From: an uncultured Rhodopila sp.
GTDB taxonomy: Bacteria; Pseudomonadota; Alphaproteobacteria; Acetobacterales; Acetobacteraceae
DNA length: 64,000 nucleotides
Reading direction: 5' to 3'
Assembly (NCBI RefSeq): GCF_903944925.1
Contig: NZ_CAJATU010000158.1
Coordinates: 123,676 to 187,675 of the forward strand
Shown: positions 1-11,046 of the stretch, piece by piece
Numbering within the stretch: position 1 is the first letter of the stretch
Layout: each line of letters starts with the position of its first letter
Program-made: the position numbers and the translations under genes
Notes under the pieces: model-generated
Database searches by the model: none
What the model was told of the DNA's origin: nothing
The model's input: the letters and a program-made list of their open reading frames with translations, nothing else

Positions 1-2433
1 TTCCGGACCCAGCTTCAGGCGGCCCGACAGCGCCTGCTCAATCAATACGGACAACCGTGCCAGACGATGCGGTGCCTCGAACGTTCCGCCAGACGTGTCC
101 TGAATCCAGAATGTGTCCAGCGCCATCCCATTGTTCATGGTGTGAATTCTGGCATCGACGATCGAGGCACCCGCAACCGCCAGCGCGCCCGAAATCCTGC
201 TGAACAGTCCCGCATGATCGGCGCAATAAACTGTCACCTCAGTGACGGCGCGCGCCGGCAGCGGTTGGGTGTCAACGGTCAGCGGAGACTTCCGGTGGTC
301 GGCACCGCGAATAAGCCTCGCATGCCGTGCGTGCGTTTCCGGATCGAACGACAGCCAATATCCCGCGTAGGCAAGCGATGTGTAATTTTCGATTTCCCGG
401 TCGGACCACTCCGGCAGCAAGGCGGCCACGGCTTCCTTGGCCCGGGCAACACGAACGTCGCGCTCTGCGGTCGACAGGCCGCCCGCAAGAACCTCAGCCA
501 CACGAGCATACAATTCGCGGAGTAGCGTCGCCTTCCAACCGTTCCAGACTTTGCTGGAGACGGCACGCATATCCGCAACCGTCAGGATCAGCAACAACCG
601 CAGCCGCTCGGGCGATTGGATGGTATCCGCCAGATCCAGTATCGTCTTCGGATCGTCGATATCGCGTTTGAACGCGGTCGCGCTCAAGAGCAGATGGTGC
701 AGCACGAGCCAGGAGACCATTTCGGTCTCTTCATCCGATAAGCCGAGCGCCGGTCCGATTTCGAGTGCAACCTCCGCGCCGAGCTCCGAGTGATCGCCGC
801 CGCGACCCTTTGCGATGTCGTGCAGCAACATCGCCAGATAGAGCGCCCGGCGGGATTGCACATTGTCGACAAGCTCGGACGCAATTGGCGCTACTTCCGC
901 CAGTTCACCGCGCTCCAGCGTGTTGAGGATACGGACCGCCTCGATCGTATGCTCATCCACGGTAAAGATGTGGTATGTGTCGAACTGCATCTGCCCGACG
1001 ATGCGTGCCCAATCGGGCAGATAGCGTCCGAAAAAGCCGGTTTCGTTCAGAATGCTTAGCCATTTGGCACCGTCCGGGTGCTGGCTGCCGGGACGCGAAC
1101 GATCCGGCTCCTTTCCGCACAGCAAATCCATAAAGCTAGCGGCGGCTTTCGGATCGTCCCTCAACGAGACGGCACGGCGTTCGTTTTGTATGAACGATCG
1201 TATGGCCAGCGGATGCAGCTCCAGCCCGCGATCCCGGGCCACTTGCAGGATACGCAACATTTGAATGGGCTCGGCGTCGAAGTCGCGGCCGCCGACAGGC
1301 AGTAGCTTGCCTTCCGCGAGCACGAAGCCGGACGCAAGAAGCGCAGCGTCGGTTTCCGCCTCTAGCGCCGGAGGACCGAGGGCCGATCGCAGGATCGCGG
1401 GTTCCAGGATTCGAGTCAGGCGCGCGATTTCGCGAGCCGTCAGAAAATAATGGCGCATAAAGCGCTCGACACCGTCCTGGCGGCCGTGCCGGGTGTAACC
1501 CATGCGGGCGCCGACAACCGGCTGCAGGTCGAATGTCAGCCGCTCCTCCGCCCGGCCCGCCACGTAGTGCAGATGGAACCGCACGGTCCAAAGGAACTCC
1601 CAGGCACGCCGGCCGTGACGGGCTTCCTGCTGGGTCAGGATGCCGTCGAGATCGGCCAGTTCCCCCATCGTCCGCGTGTCGAAAACGTATCGTGAGATCC
1701 AGTAGAGGGTCTGAAGGTCCCGCAATCCACCGCGGCCTTCCTTGACGTTAGGCTCGACGACGAAGGGACTGTCGCCGTAGCGGCGGTGGCGGACGGCACG
1801 TTCGGCCTGCTTGGCAGCGATATAATCTGCCGGCCCTGCTTCCTTACAGGCGGCCCTGAAGCGGCGATAAAACTCGCTGAACAGCGTCTCGTCACCGGTC
1901 AGGAACCGCGCATCGAGGAGGGCTGTCCGTATGGTTGTGTCCTTAGCGCCCTCAGTCAGGCAATCGCCGATTGATCGGGTGGCATGACCGACCTTGAGGC
2001 CGAGATCCCACAAAAAATACAGCATGTACTCGACCACCCGCAGCGTGTCGGGCTTCGGGTCCTCGGCGGTCAGAAACAGTAGGTCGATATCGCTGAATGG
2101 CGCCAATACGCCGCGGCCGAAACCGCCCGTCGCCGCGATGCTCAGGTGTTCGACCGGGCCGAGCTCTGCGTTGTTTGTCGTATGCTCAAACAGCGCCGAG
2201 ACGACGCCATCGATCAACGCCCCCAAAAGCCTGGCGGCCTGCAAACCGCTGATCTGTTCGTGTTCAAAGGCATGCTGCACATAGGACTGGATGCGGGCCA
2301 AATGGCGCCGGAAGGTGCCTACCGCCGCGTCCCGAGGCACCGCTCCACCCTCGCCGGCGAGACTGGCGAGTGCGTCGGATAGCAGAGTCGCCGCAGCTTC
2401 AGGGGCGTGCGGCAGAGGGATTGGAGTTAACAT
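1..2433 (-). CDS. glnD: [Protein-PII] uridylyltransferase/uridylyl-removing enzyme, 3' end outside window
   Basis: Bifunctional nitrogen sensor that uridylylates PII when glutamine is low and deuridylylates it when glutamine is high. ATG at 2433, followed by 811 codons open to the window edge; the family is about 930 residues, so the C-terminal ACT region is mostly missing here. Seen in sequence: the nucleotidyltransferase motif GGFGRGVLAPFSDIDLLF in the first 115 residues, a central region ending in FTVDEHTIEA, and the HD-domain motif LLHDIAKGRGGDHS (around plus-strand 800-830) that serves the uridylyl-removing activity. It starts 13 bp after the mutS stop, so it is probably co-transcribed with mnmG and mutS. 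No frameshift seen in the stretches I translated. Confidence 0.93.
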   Translation of the reverse strand, partial: MLTPIPLPHAPEAAATLLSDALASLAGEGGAVPRDAAVGTFRRHLARIQSYVQHAFEHEQISGLQAARLLGALIDGVVSALFEHTTNNAELGPVEHLSIAATGGFGRGVLAPFSDIDLLFLTAEDPKPDTLRVVEYMLYFLWDLGLKVGHATRSIGDCLTEGAKDTTIRTALLDARFLTGDETLFSEFYRRFRAACKEAGPADYIAAKQAERAVRHRRYGDSPFVVEPNVKEGRGGLRDLQTLYWISRYVFDTRTMGELADLDGILTQQEARHGRRAWEFLWTVRFHLHYVAGRAEERLTFDLQPVVGARMGYTRHGRQDGVERFMRHYFLTAREIARLTRILEPAILRSALGPPALEAETDAALLASGFVLAEGKLLPVGGRDFDAEPIQMLRILQVARDRGLELHPLAIRSFIQNERRAVSLRDDPKAAASFMDLLCGKEPDRSRPGSQHPDGAKWLSILNETGFFGRYLPDWARIVGQMQFDTYHIFTVDEHTIEAVRILNTLERGELAEVAPIASELVDNVQSRRALYLAMLLHDIAKGRGGDHSELGAEVALEIGPALGLSDEETEMVSWLVLHHLLLSATAFKRDIDDPKTILDLADTIQSPERLRLLLILTVADMRAVSSKVWNGWKATLLRELYARVAEVLAGGLSTAERDVRVARAKEAVAALLPEWSDREIENYTSLAYAGYWLSFDPETHARHARLIRGADHRKSPLTVDTQPLPARAVTEVTVYCADHAGLFSRISGALAVAGASIVDARIHTMNNGMALDTFWIQDTSGGTFEAPHRLARLSVLIEQALSGRLKLGPE

Positions 2434-2446
2434 TGCACCAATCGTA

Positions 2447-5089
2447 CTATGTGGACCCGTCCGCGCAAGCGGGGGCAAGCGACTTAAGCAGATATAAGGC
2501 GTCCAGCGCCTGCTTCGGCGTCATGGCGTCGGGATTTATATCATCCAACGCCTTGCGGAGCGGTGAAATTTCGTTGGTGTCGAGAACAGGTTCGTCCGTG
2601 GCCTCGCTTGCCGCGAACAAGGGTAGTCCGCGCAGCGAAGCCGCTGCGTTCAGCGGGCCGCCATGTTTTTCCATCGCAGCCATCAAGGATGCCGCTCTGC
2701 GGACCACCGGCGCGGGCACACCGGCCAGTTCCGCGACATGAATGCCCCAGGATCGTCCGGCGGCTCCCTCGGCGACTTCATGCAGGAACACCACGCTGCC
2801 CTTCCATTCCTTCACCCGCATCGTATGCGGCTTCAGCCGCGGTAAGCGATCCGCGAGTTCCGCAAGTTCGTGGAAATGTGTGGCAAAAATGGTGCGGCAC
2901 CGTGTTGCGGAATGTAATGCTTCCAGGACCGCCCAGGCGATGGCCAGGCCGTCCAGGGTGGAAGTGCCGCGCCCGATCTCGTCGACGACGACGAGCGATC
3001 TGGGGCCAGCCTGATGCAAAATGGCAGCAGTCTCTGTCATTTCGACCATGAAGGTCGATCGGCCGCGCGCCAGATCATCGGCCGCACCGACGCGACTGAA
3101 CAGGCGATCGACGATGCCCAAGGTCGCCGATTCGGCGGGAAGCGGCAGGCCAGCCTGGGCGAGAACCACGAACAGCGCGTTTTGCCTCAGGAATGTGGAT
3201 TTGCCCGCCATGTTCGGCCCGGTCAGCAGCATGACCCGCCGATCCGGCGACAGATCGCAGGTGTTGGGCACAAAGACGGTTTGCGCCGCGAGGGCGCTCT
3301 CCACCACTGGATGCCGGCCTGCTTCGATGTGGAAGTCATCGGTGACGGTAAGCGTCGGCCGGACCCACCGACCGCTTTCGGCGAGAGCTGCCGCAGACTG
3401 GACGACATCAAGGAACGCAAGCGCGTCGGCACACGCCGCGAGTTCGTCGGAACGGTCCGCGACCTCGCGCACGAGTTGGTTGAACACGACGCGTTCCCGC
3501 GCCGTCGCCTGTTCGGCCGCCTCGCGAATGCGCTGGTCCAGATCGGACAGCGCGCCTTCGGTAAACCGGGCGCCGTTGGCCATGCCCTGACGCAAGGTCA
3601 ATTCGGGAAAGCCGCGAAGCTTCTCGACGGCGGCCGCCGGTGCCTCGATCACATAGCCAAGCTGGGCGTGATGCTTGATCTTGAGGCTGGCGACGCCGAA
3701 GCGCTGCGCATAGTCGAGTTGCAGCGTGGCGATGACCTGGCGGCTCTGGTCGCGTAGGGCGCGGTGCGCATCCAACTCGCCGTCAAAGCCGGTCTTGATC
3801 ACGCCGCCTTCTTCCATCCGCAACGGCGCCGGGTCGGTTAGCGCGCGTTCGAGTTCGGTCACTAGCGCCGAAGCACCGGGGATTTTCGCCAGGGCATCTG
3901 CCAGGTCTCGGGGCAAGGGCGGTTGCAGAAGCTCAGCGACCGCGAAGGAGGCTTTCAGTCCGTCTCGTATCGAGACAAGGTCTCGGGGGTTGCCTCGGTT
4001 CAGAGAGAGGCGGCCCAGGGCCCTCGCCATATCGGGGGCGCCGCGCAAGATGCCCCGCAGTTTTCTGGTAGCGTCGGGATCGGAGATGCACCAAGACCAT
4101 GCATCCTGACGTGCGACAATGGCGGAATGGTCGGTTAGCGGGGACGACAGCCAACTCGCCAACATCCGCGTGCCGGCGGCCGACAGCGTCCGCTGCACCG
4201 CTGCGAAAAGGGTGTGAGTAGTCCCTCCGTCCCTGGATCGGTGGATCTCCAGGTTGCCGCGGGTTGCGGCGTCCATCGAAAGCGCGCCGGCTTGTCCCTG
4301 AGGCTCCGGCCGGCCGAGCCGGGGCAGGGAGCCGGATTGGGTGCTGCGGATGTAATCGACGGCCATCGCTGCAGCGACGGCTTCACCGTCGGTGAATGTC
4401 CCGAACGCGTCGAGGCTCGCCGTCCCGAAGGCATCGGCCAGGCGCCGTCGTGCGATCAACGGCGTCGAAGCCACCGGCTCCGGCGAGCGGCTTGTGTCCC
4501 ACTCGCCCAGGTTCAGTTTTTGCGGCGCCAGGATTTCCGCCGGTTCGAGGCGGCCGAGCAGGGCTGGAAGCTCCGCCACCGGCAGCGCAGCGGTTTCGAA
4601 CAGGCCGGTCGAGACATCGACCCACGCGGCCCCAACGCCCTCTTTGTTCCACGAAACCGCCATCAGAAGGTTTGGCCGCCCGGCCTCTAGCAGTGTCTCC
4701 TCGGTGATCGTGCCCGGGGTAATCACCCGGACTACCTCCCGCTTAATTGGCAGTTTCCCGGTCCGGGCCTTCGGGTCCTCCATCTGCTCGACGATGGCGA
4801 CGCGAAAACCCCGCCGTATCAGGCGGGCGAGATAGCTCTCGGAGGCGTGGTGCGGAACGCCACACATCGGTATTGGCGTCCCGTCATGCTCGCCCCGGTG
4901 GCTGAGTGCGATGTCGAGCGCTGCCGAGGCCGCTTCCGCATCGGAGAAAAAGAGTTCGTAGAAATCTCCCATACGGAAAAACAGCAGCGCATCGGGATGG
5001 TCCGCCTTGGCCGCGAACCACTGCGCCATGGCCGGTGTCGCGCCGGTCGCGGACAGTACTTTCGCAGGACTAGGGGAAGCGGTGTCCAC
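2447..5089 (-). CDS. mutS: DNA mismatch repair protein MutS
   Basis: Cytoplasmic ATPase that recognises mismatches and small loops and starts methyl-independent or MutL-dependent repair. 880 residues, normal for the family. The mismatch-reading motif Phe43-Tyr44-Glu45 lies in MGDFYELFF; the C-terminal ABC ATPase has GPNMAGKST near residue 625, the signature region STFMVEMTET, Walker B VVVDEIGRGTSTLDG and the switch histidine in IFATHFHEL. The start is GTG (plus-strand cac at 5087-5089); no ATG gives a better N-terminus before residue 21 and no strong Shine-Dalgarno is visible, which suggests coupling to mnmG, whose stop lies 7 bp upstream. It lies between mnmG and glnD in one apparent operon. 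Confidence 0.96.
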   Translation of the reverse strand: MDTASPSPAKVLSATGATPAMAQWFAAKADHPDALLFFRMGDFYELFFSDAEAASAALDIALSHRGEHDGTPIPMCGVPHHASESYLARLIRRGFRVAIVEQMEDPKARTGKLPIKREVVRVITPGTITEETLLEAGRPNLLMAVSWNKEGVGAAWVDVSTGLFETAALPVAELPALLGRLEPAEILAPQKLNLGEWDTSRSPEPVASTPLIARRRLADAFGTASLDAFGTFTDGEAVAAAMAVDYIRSTQSGSLPRLGRPEPQGQAGALSMDAATRGNLEIHRSRDGGTTHTLFAAVQRTLSAAGTRMLASWLSSPLTDHSAIVARQDAWSWCISDPDATRKLRGILRGAPDMARALGRLSLNRGNPRDLVSIRDGLKASFAVAELLQPPLPRDLADALAKIPGASALVTELERALTDPAPLRMEEGGVIKTGFDGELDAHRALRDQSRQVIATLQLDYAQRFGVASLKIKHHAQLGYVIEAPAAAVEKLRGFPELTLRQGMANGARFTEGALSDLDQRIREAAEQATARERVVFNQLVREVADRSDELAACADALAFLDVVQSAAALAESGRWVRPTLTVTDDFHIEAGRHPVVESALAAQTVFVPNTCDLSPDRRVMLLTGPNMAGKSTFLRQNALFVVLAQAGLPLPAESATLGIVDRLFSRVGAADDLARGRSTFMVEMTETAAILHQAGPRSLVVVDEIGRGTSTLDGLAIAWAVLEALHSATRCRTIFATHFHELAELADRLPRLKPHTMRVKEWKGSVVFLHEVAEGAAGRSWGIHVAELAGVPAPVVRRAASLMAAMEKHGGPLNAAASLRGLPLFAASEATDEPVLDTNEISPLRKALDDINPDAMTPKQALDALYLLKSLAPACADGST

Positions 5090-5096
5090 GGTTCTG

Positions 5097-6974
5097 TCAG
5101 GCGTCCGCGATCGCGGGCCGGGCCGCTTCGCGCTTGCGGACGAAAGCCGCTATCGACGCCAGCGCGGCGGGGGTCATCCCTTGGATACGCGAGGCCGCCC
5201 CCAACGAGTCCGGGCGGGACCGGTTCAGCTTTTCGCGGATTTCCGTAGACAGGCCGCCGACCTTTTCAAATGGGACGTTTGCCAGCCCGACGCCGTCCTC
5301 GCGCATGCTCAACCGGAACTCGGCCTGCTGGCGATGCAGGTAGCCCGCGTAGCGCGCGTCAGTGCGAAGTTGCTCCGCGGTCCTCACCGGCAGTGTCGCG
5401 AGCCACGGGAACTCGGCGCACAGACGCGGCCAACCGATGGCATCATTGCCGGCAAACTCCAGGATGGATCGCCAACGCCCATCGACAGGTACCGGAATGC
5501 CGAGACGATCCACCGACGCGGCCGCCAGGCCCTCCGCGCGGGCGCGCGCCATCGCCTCATCCAGCGACTTCTTGTGACCGGCAAATGCCGTTGCCCTGGT
5601 CTGCCCGACGCAGCCCCAGGCGATTCCCCTTTCGGTCAGCCGCAGGTCGGCGTTGTCCGCTCGAAGGCTAAGGCGGAATTCGGCACGCGAGGTGAACATC
5701 CGGTACGGCTCTGTCACGCCCTGCGTTGTCAGGTCATCCACCATAACTCCCAGATAGGATTCGGTCCGGTCGAGCCACACGACGTCCTGCCCACCGCTGA
5801 TGCGCGCGGCATTCAATCCGGCGAGCAGGCCCTGCGCAGCCGCTTCCTCGTATCCTGTTGTGCCGTTGATCTGCCCGGCCAGGAACAATCCGGGCATTGC
5901 GCGCAGTTCCAGGCCTCGGTTTAGCGCCCGGGGGTCGACATAGTCGTATTCGACTGCGTAGCCCGGTCGAATCATGCGGGCGTGTTCCAGCCCCGGGACG
6001 GTTTTGAGGATCGATTGCTGCACGTCCTCCGGCAGGCTGGTCGAAATCCCGTTCGGGTAGATCGTCGGATCGTCCAGGCCTTCGGGTTCCAAGAAGATAT
6101 TGTGACGATCCTTCCCGGCGAATCGGACGATCTTGTCCTCAATCGACGGACAGTATCGCGGCCCCTTGCCGGCGATCTGGCCCGAATAGACCGCCGACTT
6201 ATGTAGGTTGTCCCGGATGACGGCGTGTGTAGCCTCTGTAGTGCCAGTGATATGGCACTCGACCTGCCGGTTCAGCAGACGCGTGGTCATTGTGCTGAAC
6301 GGTTGAGGATCGTCGTCGCCCGGGTCTGCCCGCAATCCGGCCCAATTGATTGTTCGCCCGTCCAATCGCGGCGGCGTGCCGGTCTTCAGTCGGCCCACAG
6401 GAAGTCCGAGGCGAGACAGAGTCTTGGCCAGTCCCATGGACGGGGCCTCGCCGACGCGGCCCGCCGCGATCTGCCGATCGCCGATGTGGATGACCCCGCG
6501 CAGGAACGTCCCGGCTGTCAGCACGACGGCACCGCAGCCGATGCTCCGGCCGTCGGCGCAGATGACTGCGGCGATGCGTCCGTCCTTGCCGGTTACGAAA
6601 TCTTCGACCGCGGCGGCGCGCAGAGTCAGCCCGGGTGTCTCCAGCAACAAGGTTTGCATGGCCCGCCGATAGAGCGAGCGGTCCGCCTGCGCCCTCGGCC
6701 CGCGGACGGCGGGGCCTTTGCTCCGGTTCAGCAGCTTGAAGTGGATTCCAGCCGCGTCGGCTGCCCGTCCCATCAGGCCATCCAGCGCGTCGATCTCTCG
6801 TACGAGGTGGCCTTTGCCGATGCCGCCAATGGAGGGGTTGCAGGACATCTCGCCAATGGTTTGCAGGGAATGGGTCAACAACAGGGTGCGTGCGCCCGCC
6901 CGGGCGGCCGCAGCCGCGGCCTCGCACCCGGCGTGCCCGCCTCCGACGACGACTACATCATACCTATCGCTCAT
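5097..6974 (-). CDS. mnmG: tRNA uridine-5-carboxymethylaminomethyl(34) synthesis enzyme MnmG
   Basis: FAD enzyme that with MnmE installs the carboxymethylaminomethyl group on wobble uridine 34 of several tRNAs. 625 residues from ATG 6974, the usual length. The N-terminus [20 protein letters not shown] carries the FAD dinucleotide fold, and the typical blocks [34 protein letters not shown] and [12 protein letters not shown] are all present. The reading frame stays open upstream to 7220, but that extra sequence resembles no MnmG and overlaps the divergent maeB, so 6974 is chosen. In many alphaproteobacteria mnmG sits next to rsmG-parA-parB; here it is separated from parAB by about 8 kb and rsmG is not in the window. 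Confidence 0.96.
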   Translation of the reverse strand: MSDRYDVVVVGGGHAGCEAAAAAARAGARTLLLTHSLQTIGEMSCNPSIGGIGKGHLVREIDALDGLMGRAADAAGIHFKLLNRSKGPAVRGPRAQADRSLYRRAMQTLLLETPGLTLRAAAVEDFVTGKDGRIAAVICADGRSIGCGAVVLTAGTFLRGVIHIGDRQIAAGRVGEAPSMGLAKTLSRLGLPVGRLKTGTPPRLDGRTINWAGLRADPGDDDPQPFSTMTTRLLNRQVECHITGTTEATHAVIRDNLHKSAVYSGQIAGKGPRYCPSIEDKIVRFAGKDRHNIFLEPEGLDDPTIYPNGISTSLPEDVQQSILKTVPGLEHARMIRPGYAVEYDYVDPRALNRGLELRAMPGLFLAGQINGTTGYEEAAAQGLLAGLNAARISGGQDVVWLDRTESYLGVMVDDLTTQGVTEPYRMFTSRAEFRLSLRADNADLRLTERGIAWGCVGQTRATAFAGHKKSLDEAMARARAEGLAAASVDRLGIPVPVDGRWRSILEFAGNDAIGWPRLCAEFPWLATLPVRTAEQLRTDARYAGYLHRQQAEFRLSMREDGVGLANVPFEKVGGLSTEIREKLNRSRPDSLGAASRIQGMTPAALASIAAFVRKREAARPAIADA

Positions 6975-7104
6975 CCGCTGCTTTCTGCCATAGAACTCAG
7001 TCTCCAGCCATGCTTGTACGCGACTCGCCTTGCTTCGTTGGCGGCGCGCGTCCGGGATGTGGCCGCTCTCACGTTCGAGACATCTGGATTTTGAGGAAAT
7101 CGCC

Positions 7105-9390
7105 ATGGCTGATTGGGCTGATGATACACGTACGGCACGGGTGACCGCCGAGGAGGCGCTGGCGATGCATGCCAGCGGGCGGCCCGGGAAGCTCGAAACG
7201 CGCATTAGCAAGCCTCTCACGACCGCGCGGGACCTTTCGTTGGCCTATTCGCCCGGGGTGGCGGAACCATGCCTGCGCATCGCCAATGACCCCTCGCTCG
7301 CCTACGACTACACGACCAAGGGCAACATGGTCGCGGTGATCTCCAACGGCACCGCCGTGCTCGGCCTCGGCAACCTGGGGGCGATTGCCGCTAAGCCCGT
7401 GATGGAGGGCAAGGTCGCCCTGTTCAAACGGTTCGCCGACGTGGACGGCATCGACCTCGAAATCGGCACCGAGGACGTCGAGGAATTCATCAACGCCGTC
7501 CGGTTCCTCGGGCCCGGCTTCGGCGGGATCAACCTGGAAGACATCAAGGCGCCGGAATGCTTCGTCATCGAGCAGCGCTTGCGCGAGCTGATGGACATTC
7601 CGGTCTTCCATGACGACCAGCATGGCACAGCGATCGTGGTGGCCGCCGGCCTGATCAATGCGTGCCACCTGACCGGCCGATCGTTGCGGGATACGAAGCT
7701 CGTGGTGAACGGCGCCGGCGCGGCGGCTATCGCTTGCGTCGAATTGATGAAGGCGATGGGCGTTCGGCCGGACAACGTGATCCTGTGCGACACCAAGGGC
7801 GTGGTCTACCAGGGTCGCACCGATGGCATGAACCAGTGGAAGTCGGCCCATGCCGCCAAAACGAACGCCCGCACCCTGAGCCAGGCGATCGAAGGCTCCG
7901 ATGTATTTTTCGGCCTGTCGGTGAAAGGCGCTTTGACCAAGCCTATGGTCGCATCGATGGCGGAAAAGCCGATCATCTTCGCACTGGCGAATCCTGATCC
8001 GGAAATCACGCCGGAGGAGGCTCGGGAAGCCAGTCCGCATGCCATCATCGCGACCGGGCGGAGCGACTATCCGAACCAGGTCAACAATGTGCTAGGGTTT
8101 CCCTATATCTTTCGCGGCGCGCTGGATGTCCGGGCGAGCACGATCAACGATGCGATGAAGATCGCCGCGGCCGAGGCGCTCGCGAAGCTGGCGCGGGAAG
8201 ATGTGCCGGACGAAGTGCACAGCGCATCGACCGGGCGCCGACTGGCCTTCGGGCCGGAGTATATTATTCCGAATGCGTTTGATCCCCGCCTGATCGGGCG
8301 CATCGCGCCAGCGGTCGCCAAGGCGGCGATGGACTCCGGCGTTGCCCGCAAGCCGCTTGACGACCTTCGCCGCTACGCCCGCACACTGTCGGGCCGGCTT
8401 GATCCGACAGCAGACGCGCTGGACGCCACCATGGAAATGGTGCGGAACAATCCGCGGCGCGTCGTCTTTGCCGAGGGTGAAGAGCAGAAGGTTGTCCGCG
8501 CTGCGGTCGCATTCCAGGCCGGAGGATACGGGCACCCGATCCTTATCGGGCAAGAGGATCGTGTCAGGGCGACACTGGGCAGCCTGGGGCACGGCGACAT
8601 CAAGGGCATCGAAATCCAGAATGCCAGGCTGTCGGAATCCAACGACAAATATGTCGAGTTTCTATACGCCCGATTGCAGCGGCGAGGATTGCTGAGACGC
8701 GATATCGTGCGCATGGTCAATCAGGACAGAAATGTTTTTGCCGCGTGCATGGTGGCGACCGGCGATGCCGATGTGATGGTCACCGGCGTGACCCGTTCGG
8801 CCTCGGTCTGCCTGAGCGACATCCGGCAGGTGATCGGGACGGCCAGGGGCGCCATCTCGTTCGGACTGACCCTGCTGGTCGGCATGCGCGGCAAGACGAT
8901 CTTCCTGGCGGATTCGTTGGTGCATTTTCGCCCGGATGCAAATCAGGTCGCCAAAATCGCCATGGGGGCAGCGGCAGCGGCGCGGCTTTTGGGCCACGAA
9001 CCGCGGGTCGCCCTGCTGTCACATTCCACCTTCGGCGATCCGCCCCATCCCGGAGCGGTGCCGATGCGGGACGCGATTACAATCCTCGACCAGCACGAGG
9101 TTGATTTCGAATATGATGGCGAAATGAGCCCCGACGTGGCTCTGGAACCGTCAATCCGCGCGTTTTACCCATTCTGCCGACTGACGGGCGACGCAAATGT
9201 GTTGGTCCTTCCCGGCTTGCACTCGGCGCACATCACGGCCCGCCTGGCCCATCACCTGGGAGGCGGGACGACGATCGGTCCATTGCTGATGGGGATGGAG
9301 AAGCCGGTGCAGATCGTGCCGATGGATGCGACATCCACCCAGATCGTCGACCTGGCCTGCCTTGCTGCCTATCAGGCGATCAGCCAGTAG
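7105..9390 (+). CDS. maeB: NADP-dependent malic enzyme with C-terminal phosphotransacetylase-like domain
   Basis: Oxidative decarboxylation of malate to pyruvate, feeding NADPH and gluconeogenic carbon. 761 residues from ATG 7105, which has a GAGGAAAT ribosome site 5 bases upstream; the frame is open back to 7030 but that part is unlike the family. Residues about 20-160 are the malic enzyme N-domain ([12 protein letters not shown]), 165-410 the NAD(P)-binding domain ([11 protein letters not shown] and [10 protein letters not shown]), and 430-761 a phosphate acetyl/butyryl transferase domain ([26 protein letters not shown]). This fusion is standard in alphaproteobacteria, where the transacetylase half is thought to be regulatory. 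It diverges from mnmG across 130 bp with no promoter I can define. Confidence 0.95.
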   Translation: MADWADDTRTARVTAEEALAMHASGRPGKLETRISKPLTTARDLSLAYSPGVAEPCLRIANDPSLAYDYTTKGNMVAVISNGTAVLGLGNLGAIAAKPVMEGKVALFKRFADVDGIDLEIGTEDVEEFINAVRFLGPGFGGINLEDIKAPECFVIEQRLRELMDIPVFHDDQHGTAIVVAAGLINACHLTGRSLRDTKLVVNGAGAAAIACVELMKAMGVRPDNVILCDTKGVVYQGRTDGMNQWKSAHAAKTNARTLSQAIEGSDVFFGLSVKGALTKPMVASMAEKPIIFALANPDPEITPEEAREASPHAIIATGRSDYPNQVNNVLGFPYIFRGALDVRASTINDAMKIAAAEALAKLAREDVPDEVHSASTGRRLAFGPEYIIPNAFDPRLIGRIAPAVAKAAMDSGVARKPLDDLRRYARTLSGRLDPTADALDATMEMVRNNPRRVVFAEGEEQKVVRAAVAFQAGGYGHPILIGQEDRVRATLGSLGHGDIKGIEIQNARLSESNDKYVEFLYARLQRRGLLRRDIVRMVNQDRNVFAACMVATGDADVMVTGVTRSASVCLSDIRQVIGTARGAISFGLTLLVGMRGKTIFLADSLVHFRPDANQVAKIAMGAAAAARLLGHEPRVALLSHSTFGDPPHPGAVPMRDAITILDQHEVDFEYDGEMSPDVALEPSIRAFYPFCRLTGDANVLVLPGLHSAHITARLAHHLGGGTTIGPLLMGMEKPVQIVPMDATSTQIVDLACLAAYQAISQ

Positions 9391-9416
9391 GCAGCAAGGG
9401 GTTCAGCCGAACCGGA

Positions 9417-10094
9417 TCAGATGACCGGTTCAGCGAGCTGGCGAGGCGGGATGTCGGATTGCGGCTGGTCGGTGATCATCTCGACCCTGCCGGTGATCTG
9501 ACCGCCATCCTCCACCTGGAGGCGGCGGCAACGTGCCGTGCCCAATACTTTGCCGCTGCCGCGAACCACCAAACTGCCGCGCACGGTCAGGGTGCCGTCG
9601 ATGGTGCCGGCAACTTCGGCATCTTCGACCTCGATTTCGCCTTTAAACACGCCGCCCGGTGCGATCGCCAACTCGGTCGCGTGGATCATGGTGGCTTCGA
9701 CCGTGCCTTCGACGACAAGGCGCTCAGCGTCCTGGACGATGCCCTGCACGCTTATGCCTCGCCCGACCACCAACGTCCGCCGATCGGCCGGATCGCGCAC
9801 GGCCGGACGGCTCAGGCTTAGCCCGGGCCTGGCGGGTGAGGCTGGTGCGGACGGTGTGGTCCCGGGGGGGGAAAACGGGGGTCTGGACATTATATGCGCA
9901 TCCTTAGACGGAGCGGGACGAAAAGGGGGAACACCCAGGCCACCATCCGAAGACGGGGTCAGGTCAATAGCGTTGCGGAAATCCGGGTCCGGTTCTGCGG
10001 CCTTGGATTGATCCGTCACGGGCGCTGCTCCAGCGGCATTGGGATTGCCAGATGCTGCCGGATGAGATTCGTCCGGTTTGCGACGTTTGAACAA
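9417..10094 (-). CDS. Bactofilin family cytoskeletal protein
   Basis: Bactofilins polymerise without nucleotide into membrane-associated filaments that place cell-wall enzymes or polar structures. 225 residues: a basic start MFKRRKPDES, a disordered Pro/Ala/Ser-rich stretch to about residue 90, then the right-handed beta-helix core from VVGRGISVQGIVQDAERLVV to about 205 with repeated VEGTVEA, GVFKGEIEVED and GTLTVRG units, and a short acidic tail. The start is TTG at 10094: a TAA lies only 9 bases upstream in frame, and no ATG or GTG occurs before the conserved start MFKRRK, so a rare start codon is required. It follows the EI24 gene by 92 bp on the same strand; co-transcription is possible. 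Confidence 0.85.
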   Translation of the reverse strand: MFKRRKPDESHPAASGNPNAAGAAPVTDQSKAAEPDPDFRNAIDLTPSSDGGLGVPPFRPAPSKDAHIMSRPPFSPPGTTPSAPASPARPGLSLSRPAVRDPADRRTLVVGRGISVQGIVQDAERLVVEGTVEATMIHATELAIAPGGVFKGEIEVEDAEVAGTIDGTLTVRGSLVVRGSGKVLGTARCRRLQVEDGGQITGRVEMITDQPQSDIPPRQLAEPVI

Positions 10095-10186
10095 GACATT
10101 TTACCCAGTTGAATGCGGAGCCTTCGCCTAGCATGGCGGGCGCCACGCAAACAACAATCGCTTGCGAGTCGCGGCATCGATCGCCC

Positions 10187-10909
10187 CTATGGACTGGTCC
10201 GCAGACGCGGCCGGCGCGGCTCGTCAACCGCTGTAAGCGCCAGGTCCAGGACATGCACCATGGCTGCCGTGCCGATAACGGGTATCAGCAGGTTGATAAC
10301 GGGCATGTAGGCAGCAGCGGCCAGAATGGCGCCGCTCACCATCACCGTGCTGCGGCTTGAGCGATACAAAGACTCGGCCATCGCGCGCGGCATCCGCCGC
10401 ATCGCCACCGCAACAAACAAGCCGCGGCCGATTGCGTAGGTGGCGACCACCCATCCGAGGATCAAACCAACCCCCGGCAACATCACGGTCAGCACCAGCG
10501 CAATGATGTTCAACGCCAGCACTTTGAAAGCCACGGCGATGCCGTCCCAGGTCTGCTCGATGAGGGGGGCGCCTTCGGCGGGCGGTAGCCAGGGATAATA
10601 GCGGCGCTCGACGGCCAGGGCGATGCGGTCGAAATATAAAGTGCCGATCGCAGCGGCGATCGGCAGAAAGAGCCACAGCGCGAGCAGCGATGCACCCACG
10701 GCGCCCAGGATGTCGGCGGCCCATTCCAGCCACCCATGCAAAGCCAGCAGTTTATGCATCACCCAGACAGCGACGGCGTACAGGGCGGCGAAGCTGGCCG
10801 CGGACCAGGCGACGCTGCGGATCGCCACGCCCACGAATGTCGGGTCATCGAGCTGGGCGAAGGCGCGAGAAATTGGAACGAGCGGGCGGGTCAGGTCTTC
10901 AGATGCCAT
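10187..10909 (-). CDS. EI24/CysZ-like membrane protein
   Basis: 240-residue integral membrane protein of the EI24 domain family, related to the sulfate permease CysZ. There are about five hydrophobic segments (for example residues 30-50, 63-92, 125-165 and 205-230), and the family-typical pattern of an early long helix, a mid-chain RIALAVERRYYPWLP loop, and LVLTVMLPGVGLILGWVVA. CysZ members import sulfate, but no cys gene is nearby, so transport of sulfate is only one possibility. The ATG at 10909 faces the divergent gamma-glutamyltransferase gene; the 137 bp between holds both promoters, not resolved. Downstream is the bactofilin gene on the same strand. Confidence 0.75.
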   Translation of the reverse strand: MASEDLTRPLVPISRAFAQLDDPTFVGVAIRSVAWSAASFAALYAVAVWVMHKLLALHGWLEWAADILGAVGASLLALWLFLPIAAAIGTLYFDRIALAVERRYYPWLPPAEGAPLIEQTWDGIAVAFKVLALNIIALVLTVMLPGVGLILGWVVATYAIGRGLFVAVAMRRMPRAMAESLYRSSRSTVMVSGAILAAAAYMPVINLLIPVIGTAAMVHVLDLALTAVDEPRRPRLRTSP

Positions 10910-11046
10910 GGTTCATCAGGCTTTCGGGCTAAGGCGGGTGGGTGTTTAGATAGCGCGCTTGGACTTGGTAGGCGCATCCTCTTTCCTGCCGGGATCGTCG
11001 CCCATAATCAAAATCCACATTATTGAGGCTAGCCGGAGACACCTGG

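Noticed and set aside
4645..4657. Half of a parS-like palindrome, tgttccacg followed by aaac
   Set aside because: Only the left half fits, and it lies inside mutS, far from parAB.
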